In this document: positions 1 through 9,186 of the stretch, in pieces
Position numbering within the stretch: the stretch's first letter is position 1
How the letters are laid out: each line of letters begins with the position of its first letter
NCBI GenBank assembly: GCA_039815415.1
Contig: JBCBZH010000038.1
Coordinates: 1 to 21,582, forward strand
From: JBCBZH01 sp039815415
Lineage (GTDB): Bacteria; Bacteroidota; Rhodothermia; Rhodothermales; Rubricoccaceae
DNA: 21,582 bases
Direction: 5' to 3'
Translations under genes and position numbers: made by a program
The notes under the pieces: model-generated
What the model was told of the DNA's origin: nothing
The model's database searches: none
Seen by the model: only the letters and a program-made list of their open reading frames with translations

Positions 1-2682
1 ACCGCTGCCATCCGCGTGATTGCAGCAGGGCTCCCGGGTGCACCAGCTGTGGACATTCCTGTGTCTCTGACTGTCACCGGCGACCCGATCGCGGTAGTGA
101 CTCCGGATGCGCTGGACTTCGGAGAGGTGTTCCTCAACGATGAGGGGCTCCAAGCCTTCCAGGTGATGAACGATGGTGTGGATGCCCTTTCGGTCACCAG
201 CATCAGCTCGGACAATGATCTCTTCGAGGTGCTTGGGACGCCTCTCGATGAGACCACCTTCGAGTTGGAGCCCGGTGAGTCCACGATGGTGTACGTGCGC
301 TTTGCTCCCGTGGAGCTAGGCTCGTTCTCCGGCACCATTACCGTTGAGACGAATGACCCCGTCAGCTCGACGCATACGGTTGAGGTCGGAGGCGTGGGCA
401 TTCCGGCTCCAGCCATCGCCGTGGCTCCGACGGAGTTCGACCTCCAGGCGTACGCAGGCCAGATGTACACCCGCACGTTCGAGATCTCGAACACGGGTGG
501 GAATCCACTGACGTACATGATCAACGAGGAGGATGTGGCAACCACCGCGGTGGAGCCCGTCACGCTTCTTGAAGAGGCCTTCGAGGATGGCTTCCCAGCC
601 GACTGGACGGTTGTCACCAATGGCGACCCGAACGTTCCGTGGCAGCTCGCCAGCGATTACGGCGCACCCACCTCGCCGAACTACGCCAGCACCGGCGATG
701 CCGCGATGGCCAACAGTGATATCGGGCAGTTCCTTGGTGGTCCCTCGTTCGATACGGAAATGTGGACGCCTGCTATCACAATGGACGACACCGGGTTCAC
801 GCTCGAGTACAAGGTCAACTTCCAGGACTTCCTCGGGAATGACTTCCTCGACGTGGACATCACCACCGACGGCGGTGCGACGTGGACGAACATGATCCAG
901 TACACCGAGGACACCTGTGGTGACCCCGACGCTGGTTGCTTTACACCACCCAACGGGCTGGCGCAGAGCATCCCGCTGGATGGCTTCGTGAACCTTGGCG
1001 AGACCTTCCAGGTCCGCTGGCGCTTCTGGACGCTCGACGATCCCTCCTGGGAATGGTGGGCCACCATCGATGATGTCGCCATCGTGCGAAACGTTGAATG
1101 GCTCGCCACCAGCCCGACGACCGGCGAGATTGCGCCAGGTGAGAGCGAGACCATCACGCTCAACATCAACGCGGATCTTCCAGCTGGCGAGTACGGGGCT
1201 ACCCTTGTGGTCACCTCGAACGACCCGCTCTCCAACGGAGAGTTCGTGGATATCGACCTGACGGTGATCGAGTCGGTCACGGTTGCGCCCACACCCGCAG
1301 ACGGAGATGAGGAGGTGCATCCAAACGAGTCCTTCCTGCTGCCGATTACCGTCGCCAGCTTGCAGGATCTCGGCGTCGAGTCTTTCCAGTTCACACTCTT
1401 GTACGACAACGAGCTGTTCGAAGCCACCGGAGTCGTCACCGAGGGATCGCTGAGCGAAGGGGCATCGGTGTCCACCAACACCGATATCCCGGGGCAGATC
1501 AACGTCGCAGTCGCCGAAGGCACTGCCATGACGGGAACGTCTTCGTCAGTCCTGTTCACTGTAGATGCCGCCGCCATTGATGGCGACAACCCGGTGCTGA
1601 TCTACGTCGCGATGTCCGCAAAGGACATGCTCGGCGAGTCTGAGTTCGCGTTTGAGGACTTCCAGTTCAACGAAGGCGAGCCCCCCGTCTCAGGCAGTAC
1701 TGGCAGCATCAGCATCGTGCCGCTCTATGGCGACGTGTCGTTGAACCTCGAGGTCTCGAGCTTCGATGCCTCGCTGGTGCTCGACGCCGTTGTCGATGCT
1801 GCGGACCTGAATGAGGCGGCCACTGTCGCTGCTGACGTGAGCGGAAACGGGGATGTGTCGGCCCTTGACGCATCGCTTATCCTCCGCCACGCTGCCGGCG
1901 ACGACGAGGTGGCCTGCTTCCCCGTTGACGGCAGCTGCTCAACGACTGGCGTGGTGGCTGCGGTTCGCGAAGCGAGCAGGAGTGAATCCGCCAGCTCGAA
2001 CGCAGGCATCGCTCTCACAGATGAGCTCAGCTGGGGTGCTCCGGGTGCCGTCGGGCTGGCGTCTGACGCATCGCGGACTGCGAGCGGCATGCTCGCCATC
2101 CCGCTCGTCCTCGACGCCTCGGGCCCGGTGTATGCCATCGACTTTGCCGTCGAGATTGATCCGTCACTGGCAACCGTGACGGCCATGGAAGCCGCCGTGC
2201 CCAACGGCTGGTTGGCGACGCACAGCGTCACGGACGGTGTTCTTCGGATCGCCTTCTCGGGTGCGACGCCACTGGAGAACGGAACCATCGCGACGGTGAC
2301 CATTGACCGCCACCAGCCCGATGGCGCCCTCTCGCTCGGTGGCCAGGCCCGCTTCGACGAGGCTTCGCCGGTCCGAGTCGCGTCCATCTCAGCTGAGACG
2401 CCGCCGCAAGAATTCGCTCTGCGTGGCAACTTCCCGAACCCGACTGCGGGTGCGGCTGTGATCTCACTGGACCTTCCCGAGGACGCGTCCGTGCGCGTTG
2501 AGGTCTACGACGCCATCGGCCGCCGGGTGATGCAGGTTGAGGACGATCTGAAGGCGGGTGCCCGCCAAACGATTTCGATCCAAGGCCGCGACCTCCCGGC
2601 AGGGGTCTATGTCTACCGCGTGTTTGCGGAGTTGGACGGCGGCACCAAGTCCGCTGGCGGTCGTCTGACTGTCGTGCGGTAA
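1..2682 (+). CDS. Large secreted multidomain protein with cohesin and dockerin modules and a T9SS sorting tail (5' partial)
   Basis: The reading frame is open from base 1, so the N-terminus and any signal peptide lie outside the window; the GTG at 16 is only an internal codon. Counting from that GTG, the order is: a choice-of-anchor D (ASH/HYDIN-like) beta-sandwich at about 25-130; a second sandwich start near 135-170; a MAM/choice-of-anchor J-like jellyroll at about 185-355, rich in Trp and Asp; another anchor-type repeat at about 360-415; a cohesin-like domain at about 420-565; a type I dockerin-like pair of calcium loops at about 572-630 (GDVSLNLEVSSFD and ADVSGNGDVSALD, both keeping the D/S/N/S/D ligands); a second cohesin-like domain at about 680-790; and a T9SS type A sorting domain at about 798-888 (NFPNPTAG, YDAIGRRV, AGVYVYRV). 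It is probably exported by Sec, then by T9SS to the surface. No catalytic domain is visible; an adhesion or scaffold role is inferred. Domain calls are by eye. Confidence 0.85.
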   Translation, partial: TAAIRVIAAGLPGAPAVDIPVSLTVTGDPIAVVTPDALDFGEVFLNDEGLQAFQVMNDGVDALSVTSISSDNDLFEVLGTPLDETTFELEPGESTMVYVRFAPVELGSFSGTITVETNDPVSSTHTVEVGGVGIPAPAIAVAPTEFDLQAYAGQMYTRTFEISNTGGNPLTYMINEEDVATTAVEPVTLLEEAFEDGFPADWTVVTNGDPNVPWQLASDYGAPTSPNYASTGDAAMANSDIGQFLGGPSFDTEMWTPAITMDDTGFTLEYKVNFQDFLGNDFLDVDITTDGGATWTNMIQYTEDTCGDPDAGCFTPPNGLAQSIPLDGFVNLGETFQVRWRFWTLDDPSWEWWATIDDVAIVRNVEWLATSPTTGEIAPGESETITLNINADLPAGEYGATLVVTSNDPLSNGEFVDIDLTVIESVTVAPTPADGDEEVHPNESFLLPITVASLQDLGVESFQFTLLYDNELFEATGVVTEGSLSEGASVSTNTDIPGQINVAVAEGTAMTGTSSSVLFTVDAAAIDGDNPVLIYVAMSAKDMLGESEFAFEDFQFNEGEPPVSGSTGSISIVPLYGDVSLNLEVSSFDASLVLDAVVDAADLNEAATVAADVSGNGDVSALDASLILRHAAGDDEVACFPVDGSCSTTGVVAAVREASRSESASSNAGIALTDELSWGAPGAVGLASDASRTASGMLAIPLVLDASGPVYAIDFAVEIDPSLATVTAMEAAVPNGWLATHSVTDGVLRIAFSGATPLENGTIATVTIDRHQPDGALSLGGQARFDEASPVRVASISAETPPQEFALRGNFPNPTAGAAVISLDLPEDASVRVEVYDAIGRRVMQVEDDLKAGARQTISIQGRDLPAGVYVYRVFAELDGGTKSAGGRLTVVR

Positions 2683-2697
2683 CGCACGCACGTTCCG

Positions 2698-2732
2698 TCG
2701 GGGCACGCAGCACTCCTCGCTGTGTGCCCCGA
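2698..2732 (+). terminator. Strong hairpin after the first T9SS gene
   Basis: TCGGGGCACGCAGC pairs with GCTGTGTGCCCCGA over 14 bp with one G-T wobble and a 7-base loop. It starts 16 bases after the stop codon at 2680-2682. There is no clear T-run after the stem, so it may be a weak intrinsic terminator or an RNA-stabilising 3' structure. It separates the first protein gene from the next one. Confidence 0.6.
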
Positions 2733-2807
2733 CATGTCTTGAGCTCTGATGGGTCAAGACTCCGCCCTGTTGTGGGCATCTCCCTTCCCCCTTGGTTCCC
2801 CTCTCCC

Positions 2808-4196
2808 ATGCGTGTCTGCCTGTCAGCACTGCTCGCTCTCTTGATTGCAGGGAGCAGTGCGGCCCAGAGTCCTGTGTCCCTTACACTCCCGGACACCATC
2901 GTTTACAAGGACCCCGGCGCCGTTAACGGAAGCGCCGTCAGTGTTCCGGTTGTCATTCAGGAGGATGTAACGGGACGGGGTATCCGGGGCATCGACATCG
3001 TGGTGAGTTTTGACCCGACTGTGATCGACTTGACATCGTTCGTGCTCGGTGACCTTGTTCCAAGCAGCGGTTGCGCCACGTTCGGAGGCACTGACAATGG
3101 CGAGATCAATGTCCGCATTGCTTGCGGATCCAACACTCCACTGGTGGGAGGCCCTGGAACCCTCGTCATCCTGGAAGGCACACTGGTTGCCGAAGGCGCG
3201 ACGACTCTCCTCTTCGACGACACGACTCCCTTCAATGAAGGTGGCGTCGATGCCGCGATTACCAACGGTCGGGTGCGGATTGTCACGGACCCGGATCCAT
3301 CGATGTCGTCCTTCGAGGACCAGACCATTGACGAGGATGGATCTACAGAGATTGAGTTCAGGGTGAGCGATGCAGATACGGACCTGGAAGCGCTGGCGAT
3401 CACCGGATCTGCCTCCACCGATCTGGTCTCAGCCGATGGGTTTGTGGTCGCCGCCTGCGACGGACAGACCCTCATGGATTCCTGCCGAACACTGACGGTA
3501 ACTCCTGTTGCGAATGCTTCAGGAACCGCTACGATTACCGTGACGGCCACCGACAACGACTCACGAAGCGATGACGCCGTGGGCACGTTTGAGTTGACGG
3601 TAACCCCCATCAACGATGTGCCGGTCGTCACAGCAGCCATCGACGATCAGGACATCCCGGTCGGCAACCTCCCTCGACGCATCGACTTGGGAACCGTGTT
3701 CACCGATGTGGAAGACACGATGCTGGACTACACTGCCAGCTCGAGTGCCGAGGGGATTGCGACTGTGGCTATCGATGGCACGGACCTCATCCTCACACCG
3801 GCGAGCGTTGGCACCACGACCATCTCCGTATCGGCCCAAGATGATGAGAACGAGCTGGCGGAGGACGCCTTCGTCTTGAACGTCACTTCGGCTGTGGCAA
3901 CCGATGGCGATGGGCCGCTTGCGTTTCGATTCCGAGGCGCCACACCGAATCCGACTCCTGGAAACACACGCGTTCGGTTTGACCTTCCCTCCCTAGCCAC
4001 CGTGACTGTAGCGGTGTTCGACGCTGTGGGCCGCCAGGTCGTCAGAACCGAGGCTCGCCCGATGTCACCTGGTGCCAACCGGGAGGTGCAGCTTTCGATG
4101 GCCGCCCAGCCCGCAGGCGTGTACCTCGTTCGCGTGGTTGCACAGAGTGAGGGCCGGGTAGAGACCCTGAGAGGCCAAGTGGTCGTGGTTCGATAG
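2808..4196 (+). CDS. Secreted cohesin-domain / cadherin-like protein with T9SS sorting domain
   Basis: The ATG at 2808 is chosen over an earlier in-frame GTG (2724) because it opens directly into a Sec signal peptide (MRVCLSALLALLIAG, with a likely cut after the SSAAQ segment), and the GTG lies inside the preceding hairpin. The product is 462 aa. About residues 22-155 resemble a cohesin domain (alternating strands, with RGIDIVVSFDPTVIDL as the typical central strand pair). Residues about 160-265 and 265-360 resemble cadherin/Ig-like sandwich repeats (FEDQTIDEDGST, TFELTVTPINDVPVV, TTTISVSAQDDEN). The last 85 or so residues are a T9SS type A sorting domain (GATPNPTPGNTRVRF, VFDAVGRQVV, PAGVYLVRV). 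It is therefore predicted to cross the inner membrane by Sec and the outer membrane by T9SS. No enzyme motif is seen. It lies next to a gene with a dockerin, so a binding partnership is possible but unproven. Confidence 0.85.
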   Translation: MRVCLSALLALLIAGSSAAQSPVSLTLPDTIVYKDPGAVNGSAVSVPVVIQEDVTGRGIRGIDIVVSFDPTVIDLTSFVLGDLVPSSGCATFGGTDNGEINVRIACGSNTPLVGGPGTLVILEGTLVAEGATTLLFDDTTPFNEGGVDAAITNGRVRIVTDPDPSMSSFEDQTIDEDGSTEIEFRVSDADTDLEALAITGSASTDLVSADGFVVAACDGQTLMDSCRTLTVTPVANASGTATITVTATDNDSRSDDAVGTFELTVTPINDVPVVTAAIDDQDIPVGNLPRRIDLGTVFTDVEDTMLDYTASSSAEGIATVAIDGTDLILTPASVGTTTISVSAQDDENELAEDAFVLNVTSAVATDGDGPLAFRFRGATPNPTPGNTRVRFDLPSLATVTVAVFDAVGRQVVRTEARPMSPGANREVQLSMAAQPAGVYLVRVVAQSEGRVETLRGQVVVVR

Positions 4197-4200
4197 AGCG

Positions 4201-4222
4201 AACACGGGCCTGAATGCGTGTT
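4201..4222 (+). terminator. Possible weak terminator hairpin
   Basis: AACACG pairs with CGTGTT across a 10-base loop, followed by TTCGT, just after the TAG at 4194-4196. The stem is short. It could end the transcript of the second T9SS gene before the DUF1800 cassette. The rest of the 122-base spacer shows no convincing promoter; an AT-rich TAAATCTG at 4268 matches the Bacteroidota -7 pattern TAnnTTTG in all but one position but lacks an upstream partner. Confidence 0.25.
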
Positions 4223-4318
4223 TCGTCCAGAAAACGCGCCCATCAGGGTTCCCTCAGCTCGTCGTGATAAATCTGCGCGAAGGATTGCCGATACTGGAGA
4301 TCCATTGACTTCGCACAC

Positions 4319-5989
4319 ATGGATCGCCGGGCGTTTCTTCTCCGCAGTTCGTCCGCTTCGGCCCGACGAGATCCGCCGTACGAGGTCTTGCCAGGGGTCT
4401 TCGTCCCGGAGGAAGACCGTGTTCGGTGGGGCCAGGCCCCGCCGCGGCCGGATCCGGAGACCACACCTGAGTCTCTTCAACGAGGCGCAGCAACCCTCGG
4501 TATCACTGCTGGCCTGGAGCCCTACGTGCCCTCGGAGGACGTGAAATGGTCACGCCGCCGAGTGCAGCACTTGCTTCGACGAACCGGATTCGGCACCTCG
4601 CCTGCTGCTATCGATGCCTTCGCACAGATGACTCCCGGCGATGCCGTGGACGCGCTGGTGGATGGCGTCCTCAGCCTCCCGGACCTGCCGCGCCCGAGTT
4701 GGGCCGATTCCCCTCCTCCCCACTGGAGTGCGCCTGCGGCGGAGCGAGACGCATACAACCAGACCAATGTTGGCTGGTACCAAGACTTCGCCATCGACGT
4801 GATGGACCGCATGCTCGGGACTGGGATCTCGGACCCGGTCGCCAGCTCAGTTACGGCGTTCCGGGAGCGGCTGGCCTTGTTCTGGCACAACCACTTCGTC
4901 ACCGGCATCAACATCTACTTCCTAGCGCCGTGGCTGTATCGGTACTGGGACCTTCTGTTCCGCCACGCCCTTGGCGATTTCAAGGCGTTCGTCCACGACA
5001 TCACCCTCACGCCAGCCATGCTGGTGTATCTCAACGGCACCGACAACCGAGTGGGCGCGCCGAACGAGAACTACGCCCGAGAGCTGCTGGAGCTGTTCAC
5101 AACAGGCATTCTCGGACCCGACGGAACGCCGAACTACACGCAAAGCGACATCACCGAGCTGTCGCGCGCGCTGACCGGCTGGAGCGTGGACTACTTCGGC
5201 CAAACGGAGACGCCGCTGGAGAGCGTCTTTGTCGAGAGCTGGTACGATAGTGAGCCCAGGACCATCTTCGGCCAGCCCGACAGCCCAGACGCGCCCTACG
5301 ACGTGGAGCGGTCCGTCGCGCTCATCTTCGAGCAGCGCGCCCCCCAGACGGCGCACTTCATCGCTCGCAAGCTCTACCGCGAGTTTGTCTACCATGTCCC
5401 AGACGAGGCGCTGGTCGCCGAGCTGGCGGCGGTTCTCCTCGCAAACGACTTCGCGCTCACCCCTGCCATCCGCACGCTCCTAAAGAGCGCCCACTTCTTC
5501 GATGATGCGGCCCTCGGCGCCCATATCAAGAGTCCTGCGGAAACGATGCTGGGCCTTTACCGCGAACTCGGGTTCGAGCCAGACACCGAGTTTCACCAGG
5601 CGCAGGCCTACACCATGCAGCTCGCCGGCCAGCTCCTGTTTGACCCACCAACAGTTGCGGGCTGGCCAGGTGGACGGGCCTGGCTGGACACGAGCCGACT
5701 CGCAACACGCTGGACCCACGTGGAGTGGCTCGTCTACAGGCAGAACGCCTACCGGGCCCTAGCGGCCCGCTTCCCGGATAGCCAGTGGGATGCCGCCGCG
5801 CTCGCGTCCGACCTCGCGGACTACTTCCTCGGCGTCGCACTCGGCGACGAGGAGAAAGCCGAGCTGACGGAGATCCTGCTCAATGGCATCCCCGCGTACG
5901 AGTGGAATCCCACGGTGGTGGGTGCAGAAAACCGACTGCGCGCCCTCGTCATTCACCTCGCTCGGCTCCCCGAGTACCAGCTCTCGTAG
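4319..5989 (+). CDS. DUF1800 family protein, first copy
   Basis: The product is 556 aa. The family is recognised by the N-terminal helix SRRRVQHLLRRTGFG, the helical block ERLALFWHNHFVTG, and the hallmark NENYARELLELFTTGI (from residue 249), followed by TQSDITELSRALTGW, IARKLYREFV, LLKSAHFF, IKSPAETMLG and a C-terminal WNP...R motif. The function of DUF1800 is unknown; it is commonly encoded just upstream of a DUF1501 protein, as here (7 bases before the next start). The start is chosen because MDRRAFLLRSSS matches the second copy's LSRRAFLRG. That RRAFL looks like a twin-arginine motif but no hydrophobic stretch follows, so a normal Tat or Sec leader is absent. About 50 extra residues lie between the RRAFL and the PYVP motif compared with the second copy. 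There is no T9SS tail. The family call is firm; its cell location is not. Confidence 0.9.
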   Translation: MDRRAFLLRSSSASARRDPPYEVLPGVFVPEEDRVRWGQAPPRPDPETTPESLQRGAATLGITAGLEPYVPSEDVKWSRRRVQHLLRRTGFGTSPAAIDAFAQMTPGDAVDALVDGVLSLPDLPRPSWADSPPPHWSAPAAERDAYNQTNVGWYQDFAIDVMDRMLGTGISDPVASSVTAFRERLALFWHNHFVTGINIYFLAPWLYRYWDLLFRHALGDFKAFVHDITLTPAMLVYLNGTDNRVGAPNENYARELLELFTTGILGPDGTPNYTQSDITELSRALTGWSVDYFGQTETPLESVFVESWYDSEPRTIFGQPDSPDAPYDVERSVALIFEQRAPQTAHFIARKLYREFVYHVPDEALVAELAAVLLANDFALTPAIRTLLKSAHFFDDAALGAHIKSPAETMLGLYRELGFEPDTEFHQAQAYTMQLAGQLLFDPPTVAGWPGGRAWLDTSRLATRWTHVEWLVYRQNAYRALAARFPDSQWDAAALASDLADYFLGVALGDEEKAELTEILLNGIPAYEWNPTVVGAENRLRALVIHLARLPEYQLS

Positions 5990-5996
5990 CCGCGCC

Positions 5997-7625
5997 ATGT
6001 GTCACTCCCACTCTCCGGTTCGCCAGCGCGCTGACGCCCTCCACCACGGCGCCGATCACGACAAAGACCACCTGACCTGGTCTCGGCGCGACTTCCTGAT
6101 GCGCGCGGGCCTCGGAACCGCTGCGACCACGGTTGCTCTTGGCTCGACCTCGGTTCAGGCGCTCACCCGCTCGCCGTTCCTGAACGCGCTGGCGAGAGCG
6201 GAAACGGATCGGGCCCTGGTCCTGATCCAGCTCACCGGCGGCAACGATGGCCTGAACACCATCGTGCCCATCACCAACGACCTCTACTACGCCGCCCGTC
6301 CGACGCTCGGGCTGACGGCCTCTGAAACGCTCAACCTCGACACGGAGCACGGAATGCACCCGTCGCTCGCTCCGCTGCAGTCGCTATGGGGCAAAGGCCA
6401 GATGGCTGTGGTCCAGAACGTAGGGTATCCCACACCGAGCCTCTCGCACTTCCGGTCCACGGACATCTGGATGTCAGGATCCGATGGCGACGAGTTGGTG
6501 ACGACCGGCTGGGCGGGCCGTGCTCTGGCCAATGAGTTCCCGGACCTCCTCCAGTCCCCTCCAGACGCTCCCCCAGCGGTCCAGATCGGCACGAGCGCGC
6601 CGCTGCTTTTTCAGGGCGATGCAGGTGGCTATGGAATGGCCCTCCTGCAAGTGGACCAGTTCCTTCGAGTGGCTGAAGGTGGAGAGCCGTACCCCACCGA
6701 CTCACTTCCACCAACCGCTGCTGGCGCTGAGCTGGGGTATATCCGGACCGTCGCGAATGACGCCTTTCGGTATCGCGAAGCCATTCAGACCGCGACGACC
6801 TCCCCGCATTCCGTCAACCAAGCCGAGTACCCAAACGCCCGCATCGGCGAGCGACTTGCAGCCGTAGCGCGTCTGATCAAAGGGGATCTTGGTGCGCGCA
6901 TCTACCTCGTCTCGCTCGGTGGCTTCGATACCCACGCGCAGCAGGCAGATGAGCACGCCAGCTTGCTCGATCAGCTTGCGAAATCGCTGGCGGCGTTTTA
7001 CCAGGACCTCGGTACCACGGGCGACGCGGCGGATCGGACCCTCACAATGACCTTCTCGGAGTTCGGTCGGCGTATCTATGAGAACGGCTCGGAAGGCACA
7101 GACCACGGGACAGCAGCGCCTGTGTTTCTCTTCGGGCCAGCGGCCGAGGGCGGCCTGCATGGCCCCGACCCGGACCTTAGTGACCTCGACAGGGACGGCA
7201 ACCTGAAGCATGCCATCGACTTCCGGGAGGTCTATGCCTCGGTTCTCCGGTCGTGGTTTGAGATGAGTGAGAGCGACGTCGCGCTCGCACTGGGCGACAA
7301 TTTCAACACACTGCCCATCGTCACGACGCGCCCACCGGTGTCCGCCGACGCTGGGCCAATCCGGCAGCTCGAGCTGGCGCCTCCGGCACCCAATCCCGCC
7401 AGCTCGACCACGCGCGTGCGGTTTAGCCTCGCGGAATCTGTCCCGATGTCTCTGACAGTCTACGATGTCTCGGGTCGGCGGGTCGCTGTCATCACGGAGG
7501 GGACACCCCGAGCTGGCGACCATGTGCATGTGCTCGATACATCCGCTCTGGCTCCAGGTGCCTACACGATCCAGCTACGCACCCCTGCCGCAGCCACCAG
7601 CCAACGCCTCCTGGTGGTCAGGTAG
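5997..7625 (+). CDS. DUF1501 family protein with Tat-type leader and T9SS sorting tail, first copy
   Basis: The ATG at 5997 is preferred to an upstream in-frame start inside the DUF1800 gene, because it gives an MCHSH start resembling the MCTS start of the second copy and leaves a 7-base spacer. The product is 542 aa. The N-terminus is His/Asp-rich (HHGADHDKDH, residues about 16-25), then SRRDFL at 29-34 and a hydrophobic stretch ending near VQA: a twin-arginine type signal placed unusually far in. The DUF1501 core, related to the alkaline phosphatase/sulfatase superfamily, shows GGNDGLNTI (from about 81), GFDTH (D311, H313) and TDHGTAAPVFLFG (D369, H370), which are plausible metal ligands. 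Residues 458-542 are a T9SS type A domain (APPAPNP, YDVSGRRVAV, APGAYTIQL). No active-site nucleophile could be assigned. The product is likely exported and surface-linked, acting with the DUF1800 partner. Confidence 0.9.
   Translation: MCHSHSPVRQRADALHHGADHDKDHLTWSRRDFLMRAGLGTAATTVALGSTSVQALTRSPFLNALARAETDRALVLIQLTGGNDGLNTIVPITNDLYYAARPTLGLTASETLNLDTEHGMHPSLAPLQSLWGKGQMAVVQNVGYPTPSLSHFRSTDIWMSGSDGDELVTTGWAGRALANEFPDLLQSPPDAPPAVQIGTSAPLLFQGDAGGYGMALLQVDQFLRVAEGGEPYPTDSLPPTAAGAELGYIRTVANDAFRYREAIQTATTSPHSVNQAEYPNARIGERLAAVARLIKGDLGARIYLVSLGGFDTHAQQADEHASLLDQLAKSLAAFYQDLGTTGDAADRTLTMTFSEFGRRIYENGSEGTDHGTAAPVFLFGPAAEGGLHGPDPDLSDLDRDGNLKHAIDFREVYASVLRSWFEMSESDVALALGDNFNTLPIVTTRPPVSADAGPIRQLELAPPAPNPASSTTRVRFSLAESVPMSLTVYDVSGRRVAVITEGTPRAGDHVHVLDTSALAPGAYTIQLRTPAAATSQRLLVVR
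7369..7407. repeat. Inverted pair of the CGAGCTGGCG motif forming an 11-bp hairpin
   Basis: TCGAGCTGGCG at 7369-7379 is followed 17 bases later by its exact reverse complement at 7397-7407. The pair sits inside the DUF1501 gene at the junction of the core and the T9SS tail, and could form a strong stem-loop in mRNA or single-stranded DNA. Confidence 0.8.
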
Positions 7626-7663
7626 CGACTCTCCACTGGCACTCTCCTGTCGACGCCGTGATC

Positions 7664-9181
7664 ATGATGACACCTGAGTCCCGCCTCAGCCGCCGTGCAT
7701 TTCTGAGGGGCCGGAAGCCCCAGGCGGACTTGTCGCCCTACGTCCCGACCGACTCCGATCCTTGGGACGCTGCCAAAGCACGGCATCTGCTTCGCCGCGT
7801 CTCGATTGCAGCCAAGGCAGCGGATGTGGACGCCGTGCTCAGCGACTCTCCAGGCGAGGCCGTCGATCAGATTCTCGATTCTGCGCTCGAACGGACCGAG
7901 CTATCACCACCGTCATGGATAGACCGTCGCAAGCCTCCCGGGTCGGCTTCAGACGACGATAAGGATGCGTTCAACCGGGACAATCAGGACTGGCTCAAGC
8001 AGGTCTATGTGGACACCATCAACCGGCTCCTTGGGAGTCAGGAATCCGAGATGTATGCGCGGCTCGGCGAGTCGCTGATGGAGCGCCTGACCGTGTTCTG
8101 GTCCAACCACTTCGTCACGGAGTACCGGGAGTACCGCTTCGCCACATGGCTCTTCCGCTATCGGAGCAAGCTTCGCAACCACGCGCTCGGCGATTTTCGC
8201 CAGCTCGTTCACGACATCGGGAAGACGGCTGCGATGCTTCGCTACCTCAATGGCGACAAGAGCCGCAAGGGATCTCCGAATGAGAACTACGCCCGGGAGC
8301 TGCTGGAGCTGTTCACGATGGGCATCACAGGCCCGGATGGCACAGCGAACTACACGCAGGCGGATATCTCAGAGCTATCGCGCGCACTGACGGGCTGGCG
8401 GCTCTACCCGGACCGGGAGTACGACGTGGACTTCGATGTCTCGCGGTTCGACGATGGCCTCAAAACGGTGTTCAACCGAGAAGAGGCGTTCACCTACCAC
8501 GACGTCGCTCCGCTCTTGTTTGATGAGCGCCCGGCCCAGATTGCTCACTTCATCGCGGCCAAGCTCTACCGCGAGTTCGTCTCGCTCGAACCCAACGCAG
8601 CGGTGATCGACGCGCTGGCGACCCGCTTGCTAGAGGAAGACTTCTCCATCGCTCCAGTGGTACGAGACCTCCTGAAAAGCGCTCACTTCTTCGACGCCGC
8701 CAATGTTGGAGCCCTCATCAAGTCCCCCGTGGAGATGATGCTGGGCGCGGCCCAGGCGTTCGGGCTCGACTCCGTGACTGCAGAGGATTACGGTCGCTTC
8801 CGGTTCCAGGCTCGAGACCTCGACCAAGACCTCTTCAACCCACCCGATGTCAAGGGCTGGCGAGATGGACAGAGCTGGATCAACACCTCGACCATCACGG
8901 AGCGTGCACGGCGGGCTCGCAGCGAGGTCTACCGCGCTCAGAGCGCCATCATTGCGGACATCGTCGCCCGTCCGTATGCCTACGACGCGCGTGCGCTGGC
9001 GCGCGAGCTGTACACCGAGACGCTCACGCATCCGCCCCTGGAGACGGAGATGGACGATCTCACCGAGGTCCTGCTCGAAGGCACACCTGAGTATGCCTGG
9101 GACCCGACGGCAGGCAACGGGGGGCGGGTCCGCAACTACATGATTCACCTCGTGTCTCTTCCTGGCTTCCAGCTCCGATAA
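7664..9181 (+). CDS. DUF1800 family protein, second copy
   Basis: This is a paralogue of the gene at 4319 with the same landmarks: ARHLLRRVSIA, ERLTVFWSNHFVTE, HALGDFRQLVHDI, NENYARELLELFTMGI (from residue 206), TQADISELSRALTGW, IAAKLYREFV, LLKSAHFFDAA, IKSPVEMMLG and DPT...R near the end. The product is 505 aa from the ATG at 7664; an ATG at 7667 or the GTG at 7658 are equally possible. The N-terminus LSRRAFLRGRKPQ again has a twin-arginine-like motif without a hydrophobic core, then the shared PYVP segment. It starts 38 bases after the first DUF1501 gene and ends 5 bases before the second, so one transcript probably covers all four cassette genes. Function unknown. The clear divergence from copy one argues for an old duplication. 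Confidence 0.9.
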   Translation: MMTPESRLSRRAFLRGRKPQADLSPYVPTDSDPWDAAKARHLLRRVSIAAKAADVDAVLSDSPGEAVDQILDSALERTELSPPSWIDRRKPPGSASDDDKDAFNRDNQDWLKQVYVDTINRLLGSQESEMYARLGESLMERLTVFWSNHFVTEYREYRFATWLFRYRSKLRNHALGDFRQLVHDIGKTAAMLRYLNGDKSRKGSPNENYARELLELFTMGITGPDGTANYTQADISELSRALTGWRLYPDREYDVDFDVSRFDDGLKTVFNREEAFTYHDVAPLLFDERPAQIAHFIAAKLYREFVSLEPNAAVIDALATRLLEEDFSIAPVVRDLLKSAHFFDAANVGALIKSPVEMMLGAAQAFGLDSVTAEDYGRFRFQARDLDQDLFNPPDVKGWRDGQSWINTSTITERARRARSEVYRAQSAIIADIVARPYAYDARALARELYTETLTHPPLETEMDDLTEVLLEGTPEYAWDPTAGNGGRVRNYMIHLVSLPGFQLR

Positions 9182-9186
9182 CGGCT

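Noticed and set aside
2724..2807. Upstream GTG start for the second T9SS protein
   Set aside because: It would place 28 polar residues before a clear signal peptide and starts inside the terminator-like hairpin.
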